The notes under the pieces: model-generated
What the model saw: the letters and a program-made list of their open reading frames with translations, nothing else
What the model was told of the DNA's origin: nothing
The model's database searches: none
Program-made: the position numbers and the translations under genes
Shown: in pieces, positions 17,801 through 27,063 of the stretch
Numbering within the stretch: the stretch's first letter is position 1
Layout of the letters: each line of letters begins with the position of its first letter
From: Ornithodoros turicata
Taxonomy: Eukaryota > Arthropoda > Arachnida > Ixodida > Argasidae
NCBI RefSeq assembly: GCF_037126465.1
Contig: NC_088202.1
Span: 129,346,123-129,410,122 of the forward strand
DNA: 64,000 nt
Direction of reading: 5' to 3'

Positions 17801-20604
17801 ACTGTTTCGCTCTACTTAGAGCTCGGCGCAGGGAAGTGATGTTCTTGGGTCGGCGCTTACAGTGTGTCTCGGCGAGACATCAGTGTTCCACGGTGACGGC
17901 GCCACCTGTGGAGGCCGCTGTGCAAGCCAGCAAGTACATATACAAATGAAAAATAGCCGAAGCTCCGTGCTGCACGTTGAGCATATCTTTATAATTTGAT
18001 TGTGCACTCCCAGCCGAGGACACTGTTTCGCTCTACTTGGAGCTCGGCGCAGGGAAGTGACGTTCTTGGGTCGGCGCTAACACTGTGTCTCGGCGAGACA
18101 TCAGTGTTCCACGGTGACGGCGCCAGCTGTGGAGGCCGCTGTGCAAGCTAGCAAGTATATATACAAATGAAAAATAGCCGAAGCTCCGTGGTTGCACGTT
18201 GAGCATATCTTTATAATTTGATTGTGCACTCCCAGCCGAGGACACTGTTTCGCTCTACTTGGAGCTCGGCGCAGGGAAGTGACGTTCTTGGGTCGGCGCT
18301 AACAGTGTGTCTCGGCGAGACATCAGTGTTCCACGGTGACGGCGCCACCTGTGGAGGCCGCTGTGCAAGCCAGCAAGTACATATACAAATGAAAAATAGC
18401 CGAAGCTCCGTGGCTGCACGTTGAGCATATCTTTATAATTTGATTGTGCACTCCCAGCCGAGGACACTGTTTCGCTCTACTTGGAGCTCGGCGCATGGAA
18501 GTGACGTTCTTGGGTCGGCGCTAACAGTGTGTCTCGGCGAGACATCAGTGTCCCACGGTGACGGCGCCACCTGTGGAGGCCGCTGTGCAAGCCAGCAAGT
18601 ACATATACAAATGAAAAATAGCCGAAGCTCCGTGGCTGCACGTTGAGCATATCTTTATAATTTGATTGTGCACTCCCAGCCGAGGACACTGTTTCGCTCT
18701 ACTTGGAGCTCGGCGCATGGAAGTGACGTTCTTGGGTCGGCGCTAACAGTGTGTCTCGGCGAGACATCAGTGTCCCACGGTGACGGCGCCACCTGTGGAG
18801 GCCGCTGTGCAAGCCAGCAAGTACATATACAAATGAAAAATAGCCGAAGCTCCGTGGCTGCACGTTGAGCATATCTTTATAACGATTGTGCACTCCCAGC
18901 CGAGGAGACTGTTTCGCTCTACTTGGAGCTCGGCGCAGGGAAGTGACGTTCTTGTGTCGGCGCTAACAGTGTGTCTCGGCGAGACATCAGTGTTCCACGG
19001 TGACGGCGCCAGCTGTGGAGGCCGCTGTGCAAGCTAGCAAGTATATATACAAATGAAAAATAGCCGAAGCTCCGTGGTTGCACGTTGAGCATATCTTTAT
19101 AATTTGATTGTGCACTCCCAGCCGAGGACACTGTTTCGCTCTACTTGGAGCTCGGCGCAGGGAAGTGACGTTCTTGGGTCGGCGCTAACAGTGTGTCTCG
19201 GCGAGACATCAGTGTTCCACGGTGACGGCGCCACCTGTGGAGGCCGCTGTGCAAGCCAGCAAGTACATATACAAATGAAAAATAGCCGAAGCTCCGTGGC
19301 TGCACGTTGAGCATATCTTTATAATTTGATTGTGCACTCCCAGCCGAGGACACTGTTTCGCTCTACTTGGAGCTCGGCGCATGGAAGTGACGTTCTTGGG
19401 TCGGCGCTAACAGTGTGTCTCGGCGAGACATCAGTGTCCCACGGTGACGGCGCCACCTGTGGAGGCCGCTGTGCAAGCCAGCAAGTACATATACAAATGA
19501 AAAATAGCCGAAGCTCCGTGGCTGCACGTTGAGCATATCTTTATAATTTGATTGTGCACTCCCAGCCGAGGACACTGTTTCGCTCTACTTGGAGCTCGGC
19601 GCATGGAAGTGACGTTCTTGGGTCGGCGCTAACAGTGTGTCTCGGCGAGACATCAGTGTCCCACGGTGACGGCGCCACCTGTGGAGGCCGCTGTGCAAGC
19701 CAGCAAGTACATATACAAATGAAAAATAGCCGAAGCTCCGTGGCTGCACGTTGAGCATATCTTTATAACGATTGTGCACTCCCAGCCGAGGAGACTGTTT
19801 CGCTCTACTTGGAGCTCGGCGCAGGGAAGTGACGTTCTTGTGTCGGCGCTAACAGTGTGTCTCGGCGAGACATCAGTGTTCCACGGTGACGGCGCCACCT
19901 GTGGAGGCCGCTGTGCAAGCTAGCAAGTACATATACAAATGAAAAATAGCCGAAGCTCCGTGGCTGCACGTTGAGCATATCTTTATAATTTGATTGTGCA
20001 CTCCCAGCCGAGGACACTGTTTCGCTCTACTTGGAGCTCGGCGCAGGGAAGTGACGTTCTTGGGTCGGCGCTAACAGTGTGTCTCGGCGAGACATCAGTG
20101 TCCCACGGTGACGGCGCCTCCTGTGGAGGCCGCAGTGAAAGCCAGCAAGTACATATACAAATGAAAAATAGGCGGAGCTCCATGGCTGCACGTTGAGCAT
20201 ATCTTTATAATTTGATTGTGCACTCCCAGCCGAGGACACTGTTTCGCTGTACTTGGAGCTCGGCGCAGGGAAGTGATGTTCTTGGGTCGGCGCTAACAGT
20301 GTGTCTCGGCGAGACATCAGTGTTCCACGGTGACGGCGCCACCTGTGGAGGCCGCTGTGCAAGCCAGCAAGTACATATACAAATGAAAAATAGCCGAAGC
20401 TCCGTGGCTGCACGTCGATTATATCTTTATAATTTGATTGTGCACTCCCAGCCGAGGACACTGTTTCGCTCTACTTGGAGCTCGGCGCAGGGAAGTGACG
20501 TTCTTGGGTCGGCGCTAACAGTGTGTCTCGGCGAGACATCAGTGTTCCACGGTGACGGCGCCACCTGTGGAGGCCGCTGTGCGAGCCAGCAAGGACATAT
20601 ACAA
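11829..20604. repeat. Satellite array, 39 monomers of 222-232 bp with higher-order structure
   Basis: A head-to-tail array of 39 monomers, each containing CACTCCCAGCCGAGGA (or a close variant), GGCGCAGGGAAGTGA, TCTCGGCGAGACATCAG, GGAGGCCGC and CATATACAAATGAAAAATAG. The 11829-15350 part, plus two monomers at 16860-17330, is about 232 bp per unit. Most later units are about 222 bp, because AGCTCGTCAGCTCG is shortened to AGCTCG and ACACGATCTTG to ACGTTCTTG. Rare variants repeat at fixed offsets of 1162, 2018 and 886 bp, showing multi-monomer duplications. Both strands are often open for 60-145 codons, but this follows from the monomer composition and is not evidence of genes. I do not recognise the family. 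Confidence 0.97.
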
Positions 20605-20616
20605 AGGATATATATA

Positions 20617-22200
20617 TACACGAGGGGTGTTCAAGTCAAACAGGGACTTTCTGTCTCCTGAGTGTACAAATTACAGAGACTACATACAAATTACGGCCCA
20701 GAGCCGTAGCCTAGCCTACGGCCCAGAGCCGTAGCGAGGCAAGTTTGCTCCCAGGGCAGAGTAAATTTGAAGCGCCCCCCCCCCCTCACCCACTGCCGTC
20801 ATAAGCCCTGTAAACAAAGAAATGAAAACGCTTATTCGCACTGCCGAGATCGTATATTCAAATTTTCTTCGTTCCCGCTTCATCCTGTCGAACCAACCAG
20901 CCAGGGCCTGCCGTTCGGCGCCCTCTCTCGCGAGAGCGCCCGGGGCGGCTGCCCCATCGCACCCCCGTCGCTACGGCTCTGCTCGCGCTACTTCTTTTTC
21001 GTTATTTTCACACGCGATAAGCCTCCGCGTTCACCACGTGGTGGTCCAAAGTTTGTGCAAAACAGAAGACACATGCTGGACAAGATGGCCGACAACGAGG
21101 TGAGCGCTCATATCGAACAGCGAATTGTCATGAAGTTTCTCATGAATGAAGGCGTAAAGTCATCTGAAATTCACAGGAGGCTTCAGGCTCAGTATGGCCA
21201 CGATACACTTAGCCGCAGCAAAGCGTTTGAGTGGTGCAAACGGTTGCGAGGCGGCCGTACATCGGTGCAGGACGATCCCGGCGACTCAGAGCCCAGTGTC
21301 AGAGTTCCTGAGAACATCCAACTTGTGGAGCGCCTGATCCTCAAGGACCCACGGATAACATGTCTAGAACTGGCTCGAAAGGCGGACATTTCTGTGGGAG
21401 CGTTGAGCACTATCATTCATGAACACCTCCAGTTTCGGAAAGTTAGTGCCCGTTGGGTCCCGAGGCAGCTCTCCGTGTTTGACCGGCAGAGAAGACTGGA
21501 AATCTCCCAAGAGCTAAGGTACCGTTTCGACACTGAAGGACAGCCGTTCCTTGATCGGATCATCGCGTGCGATGAAACGTGGGTGCACCAATTCACTCTT
21601 GAGTCTAAACGCGCATCAAAACAGTGGAAGCGCACGGGCTCGCCAGCTCCCAAGAAGTTCCAAAGCACCCCGTCTGCGGGTAAGGTAATGGCCACGGTTT
21701 TCTGGGACAAGACCGGCGTTGTTCATGTTGATTTTCTGCCCAGTGGTACCACCATCAATAGTGCATATTACTGCCAGGTTCTCAGGTATGTGCATAAGGC
21801 GCCGAAGCAAAAGCGTCCGGGCCTCATCACCAAAGGAGTCCTCCTCCTTCAGGACAATGCACGGCCGCATGCCGCGCATCTCACGACACGCACCTTACAG
21901 GAACTTGGATGGAACAGGAACAACTGGGAGTTGCTGCCACATCCCCCTTACAGTCCAGACCTCGCCCCCAGCGATTTCCATCTCTTCGGGCCACTGAAGG
22001 CGTTCCTTGGGGGCCGCCACATCAGCTGCGACGACGAGGTCAAGAATGTGGTCCGATCATGGCTGCTACGCGCCGGTAAGGATTTCTACGCTGCTGGCAT
22101 CCAAGCCCTCGTGAAACGCTGGAACGAGTGCATTAGTGCAACTGGAGATTACGTTGAAAAATAAAACTAATTTCTCGCCTGTAAGTTCTTATTGGTCAGA
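20617..22200 (+). mobile_element. mariner-family element bordering the satellite
   Basis: A mariner-like 5' terminus (CGAGGGGTGTTCAAGTCAAA, from 20621) follows a TATATA tract directly after the last satellite monomer. The transposase frame is intact. I could not find a matching inverted terminus downstream of the stop codon, so the 3' boundary is approximate and the 3' end may be truncated. The leader (20640-21080) is longer than usual and includes a duplicated word (GGCCCAGAGCCGTAGC, twice between 20695 and 20740) and a C-run at 20775, suggesting a small secondary insertion. Confidence 0.75.
21085..22164 (+). CDS. mariner-type transposase, intact, D,D39D spacing
   Basis: This DDE/D transposase of the Tc1/mariner superfamily would cut and paste its own element at TA sites in the nucleus. 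The frame is 359 codons, against about 345 for typical mariners. I chose the ATG at 21085 because MADNEVSAHIEQ resembles mariner N-termini; an in-frame ATG at 21073 is also possible. Residues ~10-115 hold the paired helix-turn-helix region, followed by the WVP linker (KVSARWVP). Catalytic Asp are D163 (CDETWVH), D257 (LLQDNARPH) and D297 (YSPDLAPSD). The last two are separated by 39 residues instead of the mariner-typical 34, owing to about five extra residues (GWNRN) before NWELLPH. The C-terminus GDYVEK is family-typical. No stop or frameshift is seen, so it may be recently active. Confidence 0.9.
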   Translation: MADNEVSAHIEQRIVMKFLMNEGVKSSEIHRRLQAQYGHDTLSRSKAFEWCKRLRGGRTSVQDDPGDSEPSVRVPENIQLVERLILKDPRITCLELARKADISVGALSTIIHEHLQFRKVSARWVPRQLSVFDRQRRLEISQELRYRFDTEGQPFLDRIIACDETWVHQFTLESKRASKQWKRTGSPAPKKFQSTPSAGKVMATVFWDKTGVVHVDFLPSGTTINSAYYCQVLRYVHKAPKQKRPGLITKGVLLLQDNARPHAAHLTTRTLQELGWNRNNWELLPHPPYSPDLAPSDFHLFGPLKAFLGGRHISCDDEVKNVVRSWLLRAGKDFYAAGIQALVKRWNECISATGDYVEK

Positions 22201-23455
22201 TTCCTTGTGACGTTGCTAAAGATTCTCAGCAGGGAGTTCCGCTTGACGCCCGCATCCGTCGTCTGCTGTAGCGCCGCTTACACACGAATTATGGAAAAAA
22301 TGTTCCGTCGATCGGGATAGGACTTTCGGAGTCATGGTCAGTGAAGGACGGGGAATCTCATTCCACTGTGGTTTCGGAATCGATCTGTGGTCGATGCGAC
22401 TGTCCCTTTAAATCATGTGCGGAATAAATGATCTTACCGAGGTGTTTTTGTAACAAACATCAAGGTTATTTAAATGAGTGGGAAACACTTATGCTGATTT
22501 CTACTTACAACGTAACAAATGCTACGCATATCAAGAAATACTAGGAGGAGAACTCTGCGAATAATTAGTCTATGCTCCGAAATTTATTTTTAGCGTGGCC
22601 GTTTCTCTGGAGGAAGGGAACAAACGGGATATCAATTATGTAACTGAGTTCTATCAATTATGTAACACAATCACATTTATGAACTATACGGCTAATTTTT
22701 CTCGAAGTCTGGTCGACTTTACTATACGCATCTTGCAGTAACTCCGCTTCATAGGTCTGTGTGAATATTATGATTTTTTCGAATACCGAAGCGAGTACTT
22801 GTGTATTCGATTCGAATTCCGAATCGAATGTAGAATACTATATTGGAATTTGGAATCGAAGCGATTGCTGTTCCAAACCGATATTGGAATAGTTCGGAAG
22901 CTGCGCTCATAAGCCCGTAAATGCCAGAAGAGAGGGTATAAAACAAAGCGAGTTCTGCATCATAGGAAGCACCGAATGCAAATATAATCTACATATGCTG
23001 TGTATCCGTACTAGTGCTGAATATGTGTGCCATCTTATACATAACTATATATTCGCTTCGTATTCACTTCGGTTGTTGTTTGCTTTGGTTTGTTGTTGCT
23101 GGTGAAGATTACATCCATAATACCGCATACATATAGTGATGCATGACGGGAATACGGACTGACGCGAAAATTGAGCAGAGGTTGTTGTCCATTAAGTCCA
23201 TAAGCTGTCCATTAACCTTGTTGCTGTGTAACGAGAATTTGTCTGTACTCCTTGTCTCGGGTTTAGTTCGCAATTAAGCAGAGACAACATGATACCCGAT
23301 TTTCTATAGGCAGCTGCCTCAGCCTTGAATCTACATTGCCGTAAAAATTCCAATGCATATCTCTTTTTCCAGTTGGGCATTCCGTTAATTTATCGAGAAA
23401 GCTGGAACTTCTAACGGCGACGAACTGGCGTGTGAACATTTTCCCTACGCGACAA
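22200..23455. other. Non-coding interval with an ATTCGAAT-rich relic
   Basis: No gene is supported. 22770-22900 is crowded with TTCGAAT/ATTCGA words (GTATTCGATTCGAATTCCG), resembling the ends of the element in the first RNF111 intron and probably a decayed hAT-like relic. The rest is unassigned. Confidence 0.4.
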
Positions 23456-23456
23456 T

Positions 23457-23567
23457 TCTTGTACCGAGATGCCCGTGTACCGAGATGTCCGTGTACCGAA
23501 ACGTCCGTGTACCGAGATGTACGTACCAGAATGTCCTGTGCGGAAACGTCTTGTACGGAAATGTCCT
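23457..23567. repeat. 16-bp minisatellite (CCGTGTACCGAGATGT)
   Basis: About seven degenerate tandem copies of a 16-bp unit. The first four are close matches to the consensus and later ones drift (GTACCAGAATGTCCT, GTACGGAAATGTCCT). Confidence 0.85.
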
Positions 23568-23699
23568 AGAGCCGCTGAAATGATCACACTGCATCACGGA
23601 AAAACAAAGAAATATGTGGGCATTGTGTGCAGCAGACATGCATCCACAGGTGGCTCCATTTATACACTAATTTAAAAGAATAATGTGCCTGGACGGCTC

Positions 23700-23875
23700 A
23701 ATGTATTTACGGAAGTAGTTACGTTATTTAAATACTGTCTTAATGTATTTATATTTTGTATTTAATTACTTTCATCATAAAGTATTTATAGGCAGTATTT
23801 AAATACAAGAAAACATGTAGTATTTTGTATTTATATTTAAATACCCGAAAAGTGTATTTATGCCCATCCCTCACT
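23700..23875. mobile_element. AT-rich TE fragment (GTATTTAAATAC words)
   Basis: Dense TATTTAAATAC and TGTATTTATA words end at TGCCCATCCCTCAC, which looks like an inverted CAGGGATGGGCA-type hAT terminus. The opposite end is not clear. Confidence 0.4.
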
Positions 23876-24151
23876 GGAGCACGTTTTCCTCAATTTTCCT
23901 CTGGGCTTCTTCGTTAGAAAATGATTCTGTCGGTGGCCACTTGGGAGATGCTGCGTACGAAAAGACTCCTAGATGATGTGTGCGTCGCATAATCTCTTCC
24001 TCCATCTTTGACATTTTGCGTTTCGCCATATTTCTTCTGATTTCTGTTTCATCTCTGTAGCGGGGCTGTGTATATGTAAGCCTTAGCAGGAGACATCCAA
24101 CTCCAAGCGTAGCACAAGACCACGAAGCGTTTATTTAACATATATGTACTG

Positions 24152-24361
24152 CTCGCGACACGGTTGTCTGAAATCGCGAGTCAGTAGTTTTGCACCTCAT
24201 ATTTCCTTGTTCGTCATCGAAAATGTTGTTTCAATATTGTATTTAAAAGTGGGCCATATGCAGCGCGTGTTTCTTATTCGAAATAAATGATCTTGCAACA
24301 CCTCGAGATTTGAGGTAGGATAAACCACGGGGAGCTGATTTCAGGCAACCGTGTCGCAAGC
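24152..24361. mobile_element. Short MITE with 21-bp inverted ends
   Basis: GCGACACGGTTGTCTGAAATC at the left is mirrored by GATTTCAGGCAACCGTGTCGC at the right, with 20 of 21 matching. The interior is about 170 bp without coding potential. No target duplication is obvious. Confidence 0.65.
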
Positions 24362-24425
24362 TCTACATACTCCATACTCCAGAGAGGCGAGGGGCAGTTT
24401 CCTAGAAGAGAAAAGGAGTAGGAAC

Positions 24426-24460
24426 GAGAGAGAGAGAGAGGGGGGGGGGGAGAGAGAGAG
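24426..24460. repeat. GA/G simple repeat
   Basis: An AG dinucleotide run is interrupted by a G-run and then resumes. Confidence 0.9.
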
Positions 24461-25082
24461 GGATGCGAGTCAGGGTTCCGTTATGAGAGGGGTGCATGGT
24501 GAACTCTACTGTAGCCTTTCCAACAATTTGGACGGCAGATATACGATAGTGTCGTCGGAATACGGTTAAAAGTCGATGTGTTTATGATAGTGAGGAAGCG
24601 TGAGAACCGTTCCCGGCAGAGTATTCGGGATTCGCGAAAATCACTTCATGGTCCTTGCCACAGGCGGAGAGTTTTCAATCTGCCGGAGGGAGCCGGGGCA
24701 CAACGCCCCCCCCCCCCCCTTTCACAGGTCGGGTAGGGTGTCAGGAATTCAGGAGTGACGTTATGAGACAAATTTTTATAGGATTTTCATGTTCATTCGC
24801 ATGAAACACGCGAGGATGTCCCACGAAACGTTCATCTTAAGTGACAGCTGGGTAGACTTCCCGGAGGGGGCCTGGCTCCCCCAGGGAAAGTTCCGGGGGG
24901 AGCCGACTCTGCTGGCTGTGTAGCCGACAACGGCGAGCTGTTTCATTAGCACCCCCGCTGCTTGGACTGCGTAGGAAAGCGGACCTCTGGTGACTCCTAA
25001 GCGACCTTTCTGTCGTTACGGGCACCGTTACGGGCGCTCACCCGATATTGGGTACGTAGTCAAAGTAACAGTGTGGGCGAGT

Positions 25083-25204
25083 TGGTACGTACTGACACGA
25101 AAAAAAAAGCGCAGAAACGGGACATGAAGTTCCGGGGGCAAGCTTCGTTTGGCTGCTTCACGTTCCGTTCCTGCGCTGTTTTTTCGTGTCAGTGGGTACG
25201 TAAC
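25083..25204. repeat. Short fold-back
   Basis: GGTACGTACTGACACGAAAA on the left pairs with TTTTCGTGTCAGTGGGTACG on the right. Inner sequence pairs too (GCGCAGAAACGG with CCGTTCCTGCGC). It is about 120 bp overall. Confidence 0.7.
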
Positions 25205-25934
25205 TTTAGCGACCTCTGGGGACCTCCTGTCCCGTGCTGGTGAAGGCGCACGGGGTGGCTTTACCCCCGCCCCCTGGGAACAAGGACTCTGTATGTCAAG
25301 GCAAGAAATCGCAGGCACATATAAGCACTAACGTACCAGCAAAATGTCTCGAAGGACGTGTCCGTAACAGCGAAGCTGCATGAGAACACAGTCTGTGTCT
25401 CTCGTATGTGATTGGTGATTCAGGAACTGGTGATTCAAGAACAGCATCTATTGCGAAAAGCGGAGATCTGGGAATCGGGATCAGTTATCATTGAATATAT
25501 ATAAACTCCTGCTACCCTATAGTTGCTGCTTACCGTTACCGTTCTAGGCCGATGGTCAAGATATGACGCCTGCAATTGCCTTATTAACTGAACATTTACG
25601 ATGGACCTTACTTTTTTCTGTCGCATATGTATTGCGGTACGCCACAAAATTATTCAAGAGAGAATGTCTCCAAACAACTCTCCTCAGAGCCCCTTCCGCT
25701 CGAAATCGGCTTTCCAGAGCAACGTACATGGACTTCACGCAGCGGACACGCACCTACGCAACATCTCATCAGCTCACGTGACGTTTCCGTGACGCTCCGT
25801 CAGGACGATCCCGTGTGAGCATCCTTTCCCATACCTGCTCAAGCGTCAAGCCAGGTGAAAGGGAACGACATGTCGTCACACCGACGTCGCGCATACATCT
25901 CTCCGAGCGGGAATTTTGAGCCGTGTGGATTCTT

Positions 25935-26208
25935 CAGGGAAGGATAACGAACATATTTTGGTTACCGTTTCCATTTTCGTTACTGCTATATATTTTCGTT
26001 TCCGTTATCCGTTTCTGATACCGACCTTTCAATTTCGTTTCCGTTTCGTTTCCGTTACTGTTTCCGGTAATGGAACGGTTGTTAGAGAGCTGCGGGAGGA
26101 CAGCCCGTCCGGCTCTATCAGCACCCTGTTTTGCCCAAGTGCTCCTTCGGTGTCACGCGTACACACTACACTTGTAAGTAATTTTGCGTCGTTGGGACAT
26201 CTTGCAAG

Positions 26209-26256
<48 letters not shown>

Positions 26257-26775
26257 AGGAATATGTTTTCAGTCTTGAGTCAGTCGGAGTGCAGCAACGG
26301 GTAACTTTCATCCAATGTCGTATTCATAAGCGGACGCTCCCAATAATAAATAATACTGCCATGGCCACAGTGAAAAGAAAAAAGTACAAAATAAGTAACT
26401 AAAAATCATGGCCTGGCATGCTCATGCTATGGTGGAGTATGGTCACGTGTCGATGTCATGGAGTTATGAGGACTGGGGCGAAGTAAGTGAGGGATCCATT
26501 TTGCGCTTTCTTTCCATGCCCTCGTGTAGTATTTATAGCATTACAGGGAATGGACACATCAAAATACAAAAACAAAAAATGAAAAGTCACTCAAATGTCA
26601 TCGCACAACAGGAATAGCCATTACCCGAATTCCATACCGGACGCTAAATTCGTTTCCGTTTCTGTTTCCGGTAATGGAGGACCGTGATATGCGTTTCCGT
26701 TTCCGTTATCGTTACCATCTTCAATTTCGGTAATATACCGTTTCTGTTTCCGTTACCATTACCGTTACTCTCGCC
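25935..26775. mobile_element. TTTCCGTTACCG-ended non-autonomous element, copy 1
   Basis: Both ends are built of TTTCGTTTCCGTTAC / GTTTCCGTTATCGTTACC words. The interior matches a second copy at 60045-60790, for example CACCCTGTTTTGCCCAAGTG and the stretch around CAATGTCGTATTCATAAGCG. This copy has gained a TA/TG microsatellite at 26215-26258. No transposase; superfamily not certain. Confidence 0.65.
26215..26258. repeat. (TA)n(TG)n microsatellite
   Basis: A run of AT dinucleotides passes directly into GT dinucleotides, inside the transposable element. Confidence 0.95.
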
Positions 26776-27063
26776 TGCTCACAATTCATATTGCCGATGA
26801 CAAATAATACAGCTCAAGTAGGCTAAAAGTGAAACAGGGAGTCGGTGAATTCGTGAGTTCACTATCGTCGAAGCAAAGATCTTCGAATTGATAGTAAGCG
26901 TAGGACGAGCCGTCACTGCGAGTGAAGACGAAGAAGAAAGCACCTTCACGTACTTCGTGTCATAGCCGGTGCACGCTCCCAGCTGTATTAGCTTGGAATA
27001 CTACACTGGCTCTGCTGCCACACTGCTTCTTTGGGGCACCACCTCTTCACTCTGCGCGTAACT

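Noticed and set aside
11829..20604. CRISPR-like array
   Set aside because: The repeats are contiguous 222-232-bp monomers without unique spacers, in a eukaryotic context.
11799..20661. Dozens of open frames of 60-149 codons on both strands across the tandem array
   Set aside because: They repeat with the monomer period, occur on both strands over the same bases and follow monomer indels. They reflect a stop-poor satellite unit, not genes.
20767..21084. N-terminal extension of the mariner transposase frame
   Set aside because: The upstream in-frame stretch begins without ATG, passes through a C-run and has no similarity to mariner N-termini. It is leader sequence.
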